Below, piece after piece: positions 33,607 to 41,477 of a stretch of DNA of 64,000 nt. Source of the stretch: Leptolyngbya boryana PCC 6306 (GTDB taxonomy: Bacteria > Cyanobacteriota > Cyanobacteriia > Leptolyngbyales > Leptolyngbyaceae); the NCBI RefSeq assembly GCF_000353285.1, contig NZ_KB731324.1:4792577-4856576 (forward strand). The letters are read 5' to 3'. The position numbers were made by a program, and so were the translations under genes. The notes under the pieces are model-generated. The model saw only the letters and a program-made list of their open reading frames with translations, was not told the origin of the DNA and searched no databases. Numbering within the stretch: position 1 is the stretch's first letter; each line of letters begins with the position of its first letter.

Positions 33607-34367
33607 GCCGTACTGACGAACTTCTGCAAGCGATTCTTGATGAACTGCGATCGCGCAATCAACTCCTCGGCTTCCACGCCCCATTCAAGAAAAAGGTGAT
33701 TTATGCCAACCGAAGTTACACAGACTGTCTCTGGTACTTTTTCGATGGCGCAAGCAAAACTCACATCCCTATCGAGCATCACGCTCTGACCGGAATTATC
33801 GAAAAACTCGAAATCGAAGAGAAAGAATTTCGCGGCAAACCTGATTACAAGGTGAACCTACACATCCGCGCCGACCGCGCTTATGTCATTCAATCGGGGC
33901 ATGACACCCTTTTTGCCCGTGGCTTAGTCTTTATGCTCTCAAAGCTCCCAGTCGCTGCATTTCGACAGCCAATTACAATTGCTGTCGAAGCTGGAGATAC
34001 AGAACAAGTCCTGTTCTGCCGTATCTACAATCCTGCAACGGGCGAAGCCGTGTTTGCACCGTATCCGGATCAGGTCAACTGGGAACAAGTGACCGCAGTG
34101 GCGATCGACAAAATCCAACGCGCCCACGAAACCGAGAGTCAAACCCACGAAGCGCCTGAGCAGCCTGAGCCTGAGAAGTTGGATTTATCGGATGCGATCG
34201 CCGCCATTCCCGTTGAGATGGAGCGCATCGGCTGGACGAAGAAACAGGGATCAGAATATTTGCAAACCAAGTACGACAAAAAGACTCGCGCTGAGCTGGA
34301 TGATCAGGAGATGTTCGAGTTTTTAAGACATCTGAGATCGTTGCCAACTCGAACTAAGGTTGCTTGA
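33603..34367 (+). CDS. Possible ssDNA-binding/recombination-associated protein
   Basis: The GTG at 33603 overlaps the previous stop. The 254-residue product opens with an alpha/beta part (TDELLQAILDELRSRNQLLG, VIYANRSYTDCLWYFFDGAS) and a beta-barrel-like stretch (KEFRGKPDYKVNLHIRADRA). The end (MERIGWTKKQGSEYLQTKYD, KKTRAELDDQEMFEFLRHLR) resembles the small C-terminal helical module carried by some phage recombination and ssDNA-binding proteins. The stop lies within palindrome copy 11. Family assignment is tentative. Confidence 0.55.
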   Translation: MSRTDELLQAILDELRSRNQLLGFHAPFKKKVIYANRSYTDCLWYFFDGASKTHIPIEHHALTGIIEKLEIEEKEFRGKPDYKVNLHIRADRAYVIQSGHDTLFARGLVFMLSKLPVAAFRQPITIAVEAGDTEQVLFCRIYNPATGEAVFAPYPDQVNWEQVTAVAIDKIQRAHETESQTHEAPEQPEPEKLDLSDAIAAIPVEMERIGWTKKQGSEYLQTKYDKKTRAELDDQEMFEFLRHLRSLPTRTKVA

Positions 34368-34389
34368 AATCGGTCAGCCTGTCCGAAAT
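34367..34389. repeat. Dispersed 23-bp palindrome, copy 11
   Basis: Same sequence as copy 3 (AAATCGGTCA, GCC, TGTCCGAAAT). It covers the stop codons of two convergent genes (33603 and 34374). Confidence 0.85.
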
Positions 34390-34592
34390 GCGCGATCGAG
34401 ATCTTCAATTGTGCACTGATAAAGTTGAGTGAGTTTCAACGTCTGCCAAGGCTCCAACCTTGGCACTTCCGATCCCTCTTCCCACTGCTTTAATGTTGAT
34501 TCTTCAACTTGGATCGCTTCCGCTACCTGCCGCTGCGACAGGTTGGCTTTTTGGCGTAGTGCGATCGCCGCGTTATTTGTTTGAACTTCCAC
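34374..34592 (-). CDS. XRE-type helix-turn-helix regulator
   Basis: The 72-residue protein is a minimal HTH (AIALRQKANLSQRQVAEAIQ, VEESTLKQWEEGSEVPRLEP, LTQLYQCTIEDLDRAFR). It is a paralogue of the next gene upstream (34628), with the same ending LYQC.IEDL..AF. Both face away from the 35152 gene. Confidence 0.8.
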   Translation of the reverse strand: MEVQTNNAAIALRQKANLSQRQVAEAIQVEESTLKQWEEGSEVPRLEPWQTLKLTQLYQCTIEDLDRAFRTG

Positions 34593-34627
34593 AAAACACC
34601 CCCTGCTACTAGGAACTTTTCCAACCC

Positions 34628-34864
34628 CTAATTAATTTCGTCAGGATTAATCCGGTCAAAAGCAATACTTAAATCTTCTAGAGAGCATTGATAGAGCTTC
34701 ATCAATAGGATCGTTTCACTAAATGTTAACTGGGGTCGTCGAGTGCCGCGCTCCCAGTCTGAAATCGTTTGAACTCGCTTGTTCAAACGTTCTGCAACCT
34801 GCCGCTGGGTTAGCCCCGCTCGTGTTCGTAATCCCGCAGGTGTAATTTCTTCGTTATTTTTCAT
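34628..34864 (-). CDS. XRE-type helix-turn-helix regulator, paralogue
   Basis: The 78-residue protein has the HTH (GLRTRAGLTQRQVAERLNKR, VQTISDWERGTRRPQLTFSE, LMKLYQCSLEDLSIAFDRIN). Tandem XRE paralogues on one transcript, divergent from 35152, suggest a lysogeny-type switch with two repressors. The control region at 34865-35151 contains the palindrome at 34979-34996. Confidence 0.8.
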   Translation of the reverse strand: MKNNEEITPAGLRTRAGLTQRQVAERLNKRVQTISDWERGTRRPQLTFSETILLMKLYQCSLEDLSIAFDRINPDEIN

Positions 34865-34927
34865 ACAATCACATGTATCCGCGAGAGCGATAGCGCTTAA
34901 GCGGAATACTCCTCAAAAAACGGCAAT

Positions 34928-34970
34928 GGCTTCGAGTGATAGCGTCCCCAAAACGCCACTCGAAGCCGTT
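34928..34970 (+). terminator. Stem-loop in the 34.9-kb control region
   Basis: GGCTTCGAGTG and CACTCGAAGCC form an 11-bp perfect stem in the leader between the divergent genes 34864 and 35152; an attenuator is possible. Confidence 0.5.
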
Positions 34971-34979
34971 GTCATTTTC

Positions 34980-35019
34980 ACGTAAATTTGCGTTTACGAT
35001 AAGTCGTAAATTTGTGCGA
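34980..35019. promoter_or_regulatory. Operator-like palindrome and direct repeat
   Basis: The palindrome CGTAAA, TTTGCG, TTTACG lies at about 34981-34998, and the sequence CGTAAATTTGYG occurs again about 25 bp to the right (about 35007). Such a cluster suits the two adjacent XRE proteins. Confidence 0.5.
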
Positions 35020-35151
35020 GTTAGCGATACCGATTTGTCGGAAACATTTTTAAGATTTTGTTTGCGATTTTTGACAGCCCAAGCGTGTAATGATGGCTAC
35101 AGCGCAGGGATCGCATAGGTCACTGTAGATCATTTCGCATCAGTCCCCAGA

Positions 35152-35508
35152 ATGAGTCTTCAATCTGTTTTCACTGCTCGTTTTCAAGAAATCATCTGTC
35201 GAGATCGTCGTCTATCTCGCGCTTTGATTGGGTTTCACCAAGATCTGCAAGATAACGGTACGCGCATCATTTATCTCCGATGCAAACCTAATGATGTCTA
35301 TGTTCTAACTTGCAGGCTACTTAAAATCACGCAGAGATTACTGGCATTAGGCACGTTTGAGAGAATTGTAATTACGGATGGATTTAGCGATCGCGTCTTT
35401 GAAGTCGCAGACCTGATTGCGCTTTGCCCCGCGATCGAAACACCCTACCTCGGTAGTCGAGATAGGGCATCGCAGATGGAGCGGCGGCGACCCGCACTTA
35501 GTGAGTGA
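35152..35508 (+). CDS. Hypothetical protein
   Basis: The 118-residue protein (FTARFQEIICRDRRLSRALI, GTRIIYLRCKPNDVYVLTCR, VITDGFSDRVFEVADLIALC) is mixed alpha/beta with two Cys. It is under the control of the divergent XRE pair. The end overlaps the convergent XRE gene (35498) by 11 nt. Confidence 0.65.
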   Translation: MSLQSVFTARFQEIICRDRRLSRALIGFHQDLQDNGTRIIYLRCKPNDVYVLTCRLLKITQRLLALGTFERIVITDGFSDRVFEVADLIALCPAIETPYLGSRDRASQMERRRPALSE

Positions 35509-35809
35509 CGAGAAATTCCTGCGAGACGGTCTCACCTTGGAGCAGTCTCATCATGTCGTTGAATGAATAGGCTTCGCCGTCTGGGTGCTTTAACACCTTT
35601 GCGTTATGCAGGGCGAACAGTGTGTTGAATCCGAATTTATCAGTCCATTTAGCTGATTCGACCAAATTAATATGATGCTCTTTCGTCACAATATTTGTTC
35701 TCTCAGACAGTAGAGAAGCAAATTGCGCTTGTGTGAGATTCAGGTTTTCACGGCATCGCTTCACCGTGAGTCCAAAGGCGCGTTTACCTTGATCAGTCAA
35801 TCCGCTCAT
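35498..35809 (-). CDS. XRE-type helix-turn-helix protein
   Basis: The 103-residue protein has an HTH at about residues 12-52 (GLTVKRCRENLNLTQAQFAS, LLSERTNIVTKEHHINLVES). The C-terminus is longer than that of the others (FGFNTLFALHNAKVLKHPDG). The region upstream (35810-36043) is rich in hairpins and operator-like repeats. Confidence 0.75.
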   Translation of the reverse strand: MSGLTDQGKRAFGLTVKRCRENLNLTQAQFASLLSERTNIVTKEHHINLVESAKWTDKFGFNTLFALHNAKVLKHPDGEAYSFNDMMRLLQGETVSQEFLVTH

Positions 35810-35826
35810 GAGTTCGTGTTGTTTGG

Positions 35827-35871
35827 GTAGCTCTAAACAACGATCGGGCTAGAGCTACCAAAACCCGATCG
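35827..35871. repeat. Two interleaved inverted repeats
   Basis: GTAGCTCTA (35827-35835) pairs with TAGAGCTAC (35850-35858), and CGATCGGG (35841-35848) pairs with CCCGATCG (35864-35871). The pairs overlap, so the stems exclude each other or form a pseudoknot, as in a switch. Confidence 0.55.
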
Positions 35872-35877
35872 CGTTAA

Positions 35878-35913
35878 CCCTATTTAAGCAAATCTCGCCA
35901 AACTTAAATAGGG
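35878..35913. repeat. Perfect 11-bp inverted repeat
   Basis: CCCTATTTAAG at 35878-35888 and CTTAAATAGGG at 35903-35913, loop 14 nt, between divergent genes 35809 and 36044. Candidate operator or terminator. Confidence 0.6.
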
Positions 35914-35997
35914 CTGTCGCGATTTTAGATGCAATCCAAAGAATTGCGGATTGAGGATTGCATTTTCAATCTAAGTACTCTAAGATCCTGTTAAAGC

Positions 35998-36017
35998 GGT
36001 ATCGCTTGCGCGATACC
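35998..36017. repeat. Perfect 8-bp inverted repeat
   Basis: GGTATCGC, TTGC, GCGATACC, 26 bp before the start of the 36044 gene; probable operator or leader hairpin. Confidence 0.55.
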
Positions 36018-36043
36018 TTTAGACCGTAAAACCCTAGATTTCT

Positions 36044-36205
36044 ATGTCTTCAAGTCTCAAAACAGGTAGCCTCGCCACAGGCGTTTTCTACATTCCCCCA
36101 GAGCTTCGACCAATGGTGCAAAAGCTTTTACTGGAATACAAGCAGAAAAAAGCGATCGCACAGCTCGAAGCGATTCAGCAACAACAATCAGCTTTATCTA
36201 ATTGA
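36044..36205 (+). CDS. Small helical protein
   Basis: A 53-residue frame (MSSSLKTGSLATGVFYIPPE, then LRPMVQKLLLEYKQKKAIAQ, LEAIQQQQSALSN). The end is a strong amphipathic helix. It opens the plus-strand block controlled from the 35.8-kb region. Unknown function. Confidence 0.6.
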   Translation: MSSSLKTGSLATGVFYIPPELRPMVQKLLLEYKQKKAIAQLEAIQQQQSALSN

Positions 36206-36208
36206 AAA

Positions 36209-36529
36209 ATGCTCTTGAACTGGTTATGGCATCAAGGGGAGCAACTTTCCCGATTAAAGGAAGCCCCGCAAGAGTCCGAAGTTTCCCTTCCGTTACCGAA
36301 GTGCGAGTCTTCTCCAACCCGCACTTCGGTAATTCTCTCAATCCTCAGCCCTAGTAATCCGCGCACCCTTGGCGACATCTCTGACGCACTCAAAGAAGCG
36401 GACTTGCAAACTCCTAGAGTTTCGCTACTTGAACTGCTCGATCTCTTGGTTCAGCAAGAGCAAGTAATTCGAGACTGGGGTGAAACTGGTTGCCGCGTTT
36501 ACTTCCTAAACAAAAAGCCGCCAGCGTAA
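36209..36529 (+). CDS. Possible winged-helix protein
   Basis: The 106-residue protein begins with a Trp-rich segment, then a wing-like fold (SVILSILSPSNPRTLGDISD, ALKEADLQTPRVSLLELLDL, VQQEQVIRDWGETGCRVYFL). The helix-turn-helix-strand-strand order and size suggest a small DNA-binding winged helix. No strong ribosome-binding site. Confidence 0.6.
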   Translation: MLLNWLWHQGEQLSRLKEAPQESEVSLPLPKCESSPTRTSVILSILSPSNPRTLGDISDALKEADLQTPRVSLLELLDLLVQQEQVIRDWGETGCRVYFLNKKPPA

Positions 36530-36565
36530 CTCTAGCGGCGCTCCCTTTATTTCTCAGTTGAAAGT

Positions 36566-37051
36566 ATGACAACTTTAACACTGCCAAAAAAGAATGAAAC
36601 AACTGATGAGGTTGTGATCTGCGTCAAAACACAGTTCGGAGAAGTCCACAAACGCACAACATTTGCGGAGGCTTGGACAATCAAATCGCTCGTCGTTGGG
36701 GTCGAAGCCAAATCGCTACCAAGTGAAAACGGCGTAGTAGAAAAAGACGCGATCGTCTACACGTACTGGAGCGACTTGCTCCCGAAACAAGCGCGCCGAA
36801 AGGTTCGCGAATCGACCCGCAGAAATCGACTCTATGACTTCGAGGTAAGTGCCCATCAGATCGTTCCATTGCAGCAGACAGAGGCGTTAACCCGACTCGA
36901 AACAGTTTTGCGGCGGTGGGAGTTCGGTAACTATGTCGGCACGATTTCCGAAATGTTTGAGGAAGCGAGCGTCGCCTTCGGGCTATCCCGCACTAAATAT
37001 CACGATTTTGCAGTGTCCGAACGAGTGATTGCAGTGGTAAAGAGAGGTTGA
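36566..37051 (+). CDS. Hypothetical protein
   Basis: The 161-residue protein is mixed: a beta N-terminus (EVVICVKTQFGEVHKRTTFA), a Tyr/Lys-rich middle (SDLLPKQARRKVRESTRRNR) and a helical end (EMFEEASVAFGLSRTKYHDF). Lys/Arg richness suggests nucleic-acid binding. No family known. Confidence 0.65.
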   Translation: MTTLTLPKKNETTDEVVICVKTQFGEVHKRTTFAEAWTIKSLVVGVEAKSLPSENGVVEKDAIVYTYWSDLLPKQARRKVRESTRRNRLYDFEVSAHQIVPLQQTEALTRLETVLRRWEFGNYVGTISEMFEEASVAFGLSRTKYHDFAVSERVIAVVKRG

Positions 37052-37054
37052 ACT

Positions 37055-37435
37055 GTGTCTAACTCTCTACCAGTTGAGTACTACGATTGCGTTGCTAATG
37101 AACTGCCCCGATCCGGAAGATTGCACCTTTCGGTACTTAGATTGATTTCGTTTCTTCCCATTAAGCACGAGATCCTATGGGGTGCTCGATGGGCATTTTG
37201 CTCAACCGACGTGCCCGATCCTCAAACCGAAATTACCTATCCTGGCTCGGCCGTAATTTGTCAGCCGGAAAACTTTCTTGAGTTGCAGAAATTAGTGATG
37301 GGGTTACAGGCTATCACCGGATTTGGAGTGGTGATTATCAAAGGTTCAGAGGGGAAGTGGCATATCTCTTACTCGCCGATTGAGCAGAGATGGTCTTACA
37401 AGTTTACGGAGAATGGATCATGCCAGAGAGGTTAG
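37055..37435 (+). CDS. Hypothetical protein
   Basis: The GTG at 37055 gives a 126-residue product (LPVEYYDCVANELPRSGRLH, RLISFLPIKHEILWGARWAF, QAITGFGVVIIKGSEGKWHI). It overlaps the next start by 16 nt. A compact alpha/beta domain; function unknown. Confidence 0.6.
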   Translation: MSNSLPVEYYDCVANELPRSGRLHLSVLRLISFLPIKHEILWGARWAFCSTDVPDPQTEITYPGSAVICQPENFLELQKLVMGLQAITGFGVVIIKGSEGKWHISYSPIEQRWSYKFTENGSCQRG

Positions 37436-38298
37436 ATCCCAAAATCGTCGATCGCGCATTTCAATTCATCGAACAAAAGCCCGGACTCTTCCCCTCACGA
37501 CTGCGCGTCCTACTTGGATTAAAGCTCGTAAGAAACAGGACGCGGAAGAGTGGCTATCGGTACTCTAGCCTGCTCTGGATCATCATCAAACTGTTGCAGT
37601 CTCAAGGAAAGATTGAGGTCGTCAAAGATCCACTACATGACGAACCTCTGTTGTATACCAGGGGCACGGCTCCCCCGCCAAAACCCCTATTTCAGCCGAG
37701 TCGCCGCCAAGAACCAGATTGCAAAGTTTTCAAAGTTCCGCTCGATCAACTTTACCTCTACACAAAACCTGAGCCTATGACAACTCCAACGCAAGCCACA
37801 CAAAAGACGATCGACCAAATTGGGAGCGCGATCGCTGAACTTCAACTATTAGGTCAGCCCTTCACGGTTGCGCGCGTCCTCGAAGTAGCGCGGGTTCACA
37901 GCTCTTTCTTAAAGAGATATCCCGAAGTTAAGCAGGACGTTGAAATCGCCGTTCGTCAGAGCGGTACAGAGTTGAAGCGAGAGAAAACGGACAGCGTGTC
38001 CGATTTGGATGAAGCTGAAGCCTTGGACGAAGTTGAGCAACTCAGACAAACGATCTCCGAGCTAGAGGAACGAAACCGCGAGCTACGACAACAGTTGAGC
38101 GGCGAAGGAGTTGACCTAGTAGCAGTTATATCGAACCAGAAATCTCAGGTTGAGGCGCAATTGAAGTCGCTGCAAGCTGAAGCTGAGGTGCTGAGTAATC
38201 AGCTTAGCAAGGCAAAGCAAAAGCTCGCTGCCCTTGACCAAATCTTGTCCATCCTCCCTCAAACCCAAAATGCCGAACCCGTTATCACTCAGAGATGA
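37420..38298 (+). CDS. DNA-binding-like N-terminus fused to a coiled coil
   Basis: The ATG at 37420 has GGAG about 9 nt upstream (292 residues). The first 75 residues look like a winged helix (DRAFQFIEQKPGLFPSRLRV, LLWIIIKLLQSQGKIEVVKD). A central helical segment (TQKTIDQIGSAIAELQLLGQ) and a long coiled coil follow (EQLRQTISELEERNRELRQQ, VEAQLKSLQAEAEVLSNQLS). This HTH plus long coiled coil resembles plasmid KfrA-type proteins, which bind iterons and help segregation. Palindrome copy 12 encodes KTDSVSDL near residue 190. Confidence 0.6.
   Translation: MPERLDPKIVDRAFQFIEQKPGLFPSRLRVLLGLKLVRNRTRKSGYRYSSLLWIIIKLLQSQGKIEVVKDPLHDEPLLYTRGTAPPPKPLFQPSRRQEPDCKVFKVPLDQLYLYTKPEPMTTPTQATQKTIDQIGSAIAELQLLGQPFTVARVLEVARVHSSFLKRYPEVKQDVEIAVRQSGTELKREKTDSVSDLDEAEALDEVEQLRQTISELEERNRELRQQLSGEGVDLVAVISNQKSQVEAQLKSLQAEAEVLSNQLSKAKQKLAALDQILSILPQTQNAEPVITQR
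37984..38006. repeat. Dispersed 23-bp palindrome, copy 12 (in coding sequence)
   Basis: AAAACGGACA, GCG, TGTCCGATTT, in the coding frame of the 37420 gene, where it reads KTDSVSDL. Confidence 0.8.
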
Positions 38299-39643
38299 GC
38301 GCATTGAGATCTCCCCTGTAGAGACATTACAGTCTACTGTGAGCACTTCCTCGATCGAAGATAGAGCAGTCGAACTCAATGCTGAGTTAGACCAAACCGA
38401 AGCAACCTTTATCCAAGCCGGTAAAGCTGCTTTATCGCTCTATAAGCTACTCGGTGAGACGCTGACCCAGATCAAGGCTACTAAGCAGCATGGCGAATGG
38501 GGGAAGTGGCTTGCGTCGAAGTCAATTAATGAACGACGAGATCGACGGGCGCGGCAGATTGCGGCAAACTGGGAACGCCTCGAAGCGATTTCGGACAGCG
38601 TGACCGATTTGACTCTGACCGATGCACTCGAACTACTCAAAAAACCGCTCCCTGAAGCCGAGGAGCCAGAACTATCATTTGATGAAGTTCGTGAATCGTT
38701 TGCCCCGTGGGGAAGTTTTGAGCGAACCGATAGCAGTCGGTTTAAATACGTCCTCAACCGTCCCGGCGGCGCGCATTTCTTCCGGGGGTTGAATGAGGCA
38801 AGTAAATGGCGTGAGGAGCATTGCCACGAGGGGAACAGACTAGACGCGGTTAAGCCTGCGACAGGTGAACTTACAACATCCCCGTTTGTGCCTGAAATTG
38901 TGTCTCGCGCAGAATCAATCAAATCCGAAAGCCTCAAGCTTGGAGATCGCACAACGATTGACGATCGCGAATGTGTTGTTACCGAACTGCTCGAAACTGG
39001 TGACGTTGGTGTTACTGCACTTGACGGTAGCGCTGACCAAATCTACGTCAAAGCGGATGGTACAGCTACAAATGCCTTTGAAGTTGCGAGTCGATTACCT
39101 GAGACTCCCTCGGTTCGGGAACGCATGACCAGCGCTAAGACCGACGAGCATTACACGCCGCCAGAATTGCTGGAACTCGTCTATGAGTGTTTCTCCCCGC
39201 TCGGTATTGAGCTTGATCCATGTAGTAATGCTCATGGTGAAGAAGCCAATGTGAAAGCGAGTCAGTACTTCACGATCGAAGATGATGGCTTGGCTCAAGA
39301 ATGGAATGCCAAAACGGTTTATATCAATCCCCCATACTCAGATGTCGCCGCATGGGTAGATAAGGTTGTTACTGAGCAAGATCGGAACAATATTGGAGAT
39401 GTCTTGCTTCTGGTCAAAGCCGATACCTCTACCCAATGGTTTGCACAAATCTGGGAAAGCGCGACTGCGGTTTGCTTTCTCAAGAAACGAGTACGCTTCA
39501 TCAATGCCGAGTCAGAAGGAAATGCAGCCCCCTTTGCTTCAGCGATCGCGTATTTTGGCTCAGAAATCGACAGGTTTTACTATGCCTTCGAGTCCGCTGG
39601 CTCGGTCGTTCAGTTGCTTAATCCAGAAATGTTTGGTTCCTAA
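38270..39643 (+). CDS. DUF3102 domain fused to a phage Dam-type DNA methyltransferase
   Basis: The 457-residue protein has an N-terminal DUF3102-like helical region (about 40-120: SIEDRAVELNAELDQTEATF, GETLTQIKATKQHGEWGKWL, RRDRRARQIAANWERLEAIS), two small middle modules, and a C-terminal phage N6-adenine methylase (about 290-455). The methylase motifs are DEHYTPPELLELVYECFSPL, GIELDPCSNAHGE and the catalytic loop TVYINPPYSD, with NPPY as the active-site motif. It would methylate adenine in the element's DNA; the DUF3102 part may anchor it to replication. Palindrome copy 13 lies in the frame at about residue 107. The start is uncertain. Confidence 0.8.
   Translation: MPNPLSLRDERIEISPVETLQSTVSTSSIEDRAVELNAELDQTEATFIQAGKAALSLYKLLGETLTQIKATKQHGEWGKWLASKSINERRDRRARQIAANWERLEAISDSVTDLTLTDALELLKKPLPEAEEPELSFDEVRESFAPWGSFERTDSSRFKYVLNRPGGAHFFRGLNEASKWREEHCHEGNRLDAVKPATGELTTSPFVPEIVSRAESIKSESLKLGDRTTIDDRECVVTELLETGDVGVTALDGSADQIYVKADGTATNAFEVASRLPETPSVRERMTSAKTDEHYTPPELLELVYECFSPLGIELDPCSNAHGEEANVKASQYFTIEDDGLAQEWNAKTVYINPPYSDVAAWVDKVVTEQDRNNIGDVLLLVKADTSTQWFAQIWESATAVCFLKKRVRFINAESEGNAAPFASAIAYFGSEIDRFYYAFESAGSVVQLLNPEMFGS
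38588..38610. repeat. Dispersed 23-bp palindrome, copy 13 (in coding sequence)
   Basis: ATTTCGGACA, GCG, TGACCGATTT, in the frame of the DUF3102-Dam gene, where it reads ISDSVTDL. Confidence 0.8.
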
Positions 39644-39645
39644 TC

Positions 39646-39861
39646 ATGATCACCACATCTATCAGTACGATCGTAGAGGTGAAAGAGCCTCTGCACTCCG
39701 CTCTACAAAGATTCTTGGATACCCATTCTGACTGGGATCAAGACCGACTGCTAAACGCCGCACTCAGTTTGTTCCTGCTTCAAAATTCGCAGACCCGTGA
39801 ACCCGATGCCGCGAGAATCTACCTTGATTCAATCTTCAAGCACCCCGCAGAAGACTTATAG
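39646..39861 (+). CDS. DUF2811 family small protein
   Basis: The 71-residue protein (VEVKEPLHSALQRFLDTHSD, WDQDRLLNAALSLFLLQNSQ, AARIYLDSIF) matches the cyanobacterial DUF2811 pattern: a helix, a HxDWDQDR stretch, then SLFLLQN. Members occur in cyanobacterial chromosomes, so this copy may have been captured from a host. Function unknown. Confidence 0.7.
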   Translation: MITTSISTIVEVKEPLHSALQRFLDTHSDWDQDRLLNAALSLFLLQNSQTREPDAARIYLDSIFKHPAEDL

Positions 39862-40345
39862 CTTTCCTGAGCAGCGTCGTATCGGGCAGATTGGTGAAGA
39901 GATTTTAGATAGCTACTTAAAGCGATCGTACTTTCTCGAACCAGCAAATCGAACTTTACAGGACTATGAAATCGACAGAATCGCGACTCCCCTAAGTGGC
40001 GGTCGAAGCTGGTATCTGGAGTACAAGACAGATCTGAAAGCCGATACCACTGGCAATGCGTTCATCGAAACTATTGGGGCAGATGCCAACCGCAAAAATC
40101 AAGGATGGGTAACGAAAAGCAGGGCAGATATTCTTGTTTACTACCTACCGTTCTCAGGACGTGTTTACGTTCTACCAATGACGCGGATTCGCGGATTTCT
40201 CACGTATTGGACAAATCGCTACGAGGTAAAAACTGCCCAAAACGCAAAGTACCGAACTCACGGTTTGATTGTTCCACTATTCGAGTTAAATGCTGTTGGA
40301 TTTCTCGCCCGCATTCGCTCGATTGATCACTCACGTTTTACCTAA
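39806..40345 (+). CDS. PD-(D/E)XK-superfamily nuclease-like protein
   Basis: Taking the ATG at 39806 gives 179 residues; the true start is uncertain because the frame overlaps the previous gene. The motif order is YEIDRIATPL (Asp) then SWYLEYKTDLKAD (Glu-x-Lys) and GWVTKSRADILVYYL, a PD-(D/E)XK nuclease pattern, and the conserved N-terminal helix GQIGEEILDSYLK suits Holliday-junction or restriction-type folds. It may act in the element's DNA processing. Confidence 0.65.
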   Translation: MPRESTLIQSSSTPQKTYSFPEQRRIGQIGEEILDSYLKRSYFLEPANRTLQDYEIDRIATPLSGGRSWYLEYKTDLKADTTGNAFIETIGADANRKNQGWVTKSRADILVYYLPFSGRVYVLPMTRIRGFLTYWTNRYEVKTAQNAKYRTHGLIVPLFELNAVGFLARIRSIDHSRFT

Positions 40346-40352
40346 ATTAATC

Positions 40353-40670
40353 ATGAAAAGAGAACAGCTTGTTTCACTCGAAACCATTGCTCGTGGCGCA
40401 GTTGCGGAGCAATTTGACTATGAACTTACAAAAGTTCTCGGCAACATCGTTGATCCGAATACGAACCCCTGCGAGGCGCGCACAATCACTATCAAGGTTG
40501 TGTTTAAGCCGGATATGCGGCGTGAGTCAGCAGCGATCAAAGCCTCTGCAAGCTCCTCGCTGGCGGCAAACATCCCAGTCACCACAACCTTGTTTATCGA
40601 GGAACGTGGTAACTCAGTGATTGCTACTGAGATGAGCGGTTACGACCAAGCCGAATTGCCGCTGAAGTAA
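40353..40670 (+). CDS. Phage replication-terminator-like protein
   Basis: The 105-residue product (IARGAVAEQFDYELTKVLGN, IVDPNTNPCEARTITIKVVF, KPDMRRESAAIKASASSSLA) fits the small Bacillus-phage family annotated as replication terminator protein, which begins with a helix, then NI.DPNT....A R.I...V.F.P. The true activity of that family is uncertain. It lies in the replication/early part of the plus-strand block. Confidence 0.65.
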   Translation: MKREQLVSLETIARGAVAEQFDYELTKVLGNIVDPNTNPCEARTITIKVVFKPDMRRESAAIKASASSSLAANIPVTTTLFIEERGNSVIATEMSGYDQAELPLK

Positions 40671-40710
40671 TTCTGAAAACCGCGATCGCACATTTAACTT
40701 AAGGAAAACT

Positions 40711-41439
40711 ATGTCTGAACTTATTCCGTCCGATGCTGTCAAAGCTATTCAAGAGTCTGTTGAAACCCAGGTTGTGATGGTTGATGATCATGGATATCTC
40801 ACGCGCCCGGTTCACCTTCCGCCGAAAGAGCCTGTCTGCTCCCCTGTTGCGCTGCACACGCTGACCGGATTGGTTGATTTTATCGAAAGCTCTGTCGAAG
40901 GAGATGCAATTATTCATGTGGTCAATCATTACCATGTTGAGGTGATTGGTCAGGTTCAGGGGCGTTATCAGCAACGACCGATTTACGCTGCGGCAAACTG
41001 TAAAGACATCATCGGCAACGGCTTCACCTTCGGGCAATATCAATCGCTTGAGCAGTTCGTTGTCAATGTGCAGGCTCAGTTTGTCGATACCGAGCAACGT
41101 GCTACCGTCTTGCGAGTGGTTGGAAACATTCGCCAAGAGCAGGTGAAAACTTCCACCGACGACGGCGTAACTCAGCAGGTTGTTACAAGTGCCGGAATTG
41201 CGCGAGTTGGTAATGCAGAGGTTCCAAACCCGGTGGCGCTGAAGCCTTATCGAACTTTCCCAGAAGTCGAGCAACCCGAATCGAATTTCGTCTTACGTCT
41301 AAAGCAGGCGGGTAAAGATGAACTGCCGTTATGTGCTTTGTTTGAAGCTGACGGTGGCGCGTGGAAGTTAGGTGCGATCGCAAAGATCAAAACCTTTTTG
41401 GATGAGAACTTGAACGACAGTTTTACGATCGTTGCCTAA
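40711..41439 (+). CDS. DUF2303-like phage protein
   Basis: The 242-residue protein has the DUF2303-type order (VALHTLTGLVDFIES, HVVNHYHVEVIGQVQGRYQQ, FTFGQYQSLEQFVVNVQAQF, TDDGVTQQVVTSAGI, NPVALKPYRTFPEVEQPESN, FVLRLKQAGKDELPLCALFE). DUF2303 proteins are common in phage early regions; their role is unknown. The gene ends where palindrome copy 14 begins. Confidence 0.72.
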   Translation: MSELIPSDAVKAIQESVETQVVMVDDHGYLTRPVHLPPKEPVCSPVALHTLTGLVDFIESSVEGDAIIHVVNHYHVEVIGQVQGRYQQRPIYAAANCKDIIGNGFTFGQYQSLEQFVVNVQAQFVDTEQRATVLRVVGNIRQEQVKTSTDDGVTQQVVTSAGIARVGNAEVPNPVALKPYRTFPEVEQPESNFVLRLKQAGKDELPLCALFEADGGAWKLGAIAKIKTFLDENLNDSFTIVA

Positions 41440-41460
41440 TTCGGTCACGCTGTCCGATTT
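41438..41460. repeat. Dispersed 23-bp palindrome, copy 14
   Basis: AATTCGGTCA, CGC, TGTCCGATTT. It overlaps the stop codon of the 40711 gene and lies 17 bp before the 41478 gene. Confidence 0.85.
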
Positions 41461-41477
41461 GCTGTTCATGAGGTGTT

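Noticed and set aside
38440-38952. Ser/Arg-rich minus-strand frame of 170 residues
   Set aside because: Antisense to the DUF3102-Dam gene; the low-complexity Ser/Arg content is typical of shadows of GC-rich coding DNA.
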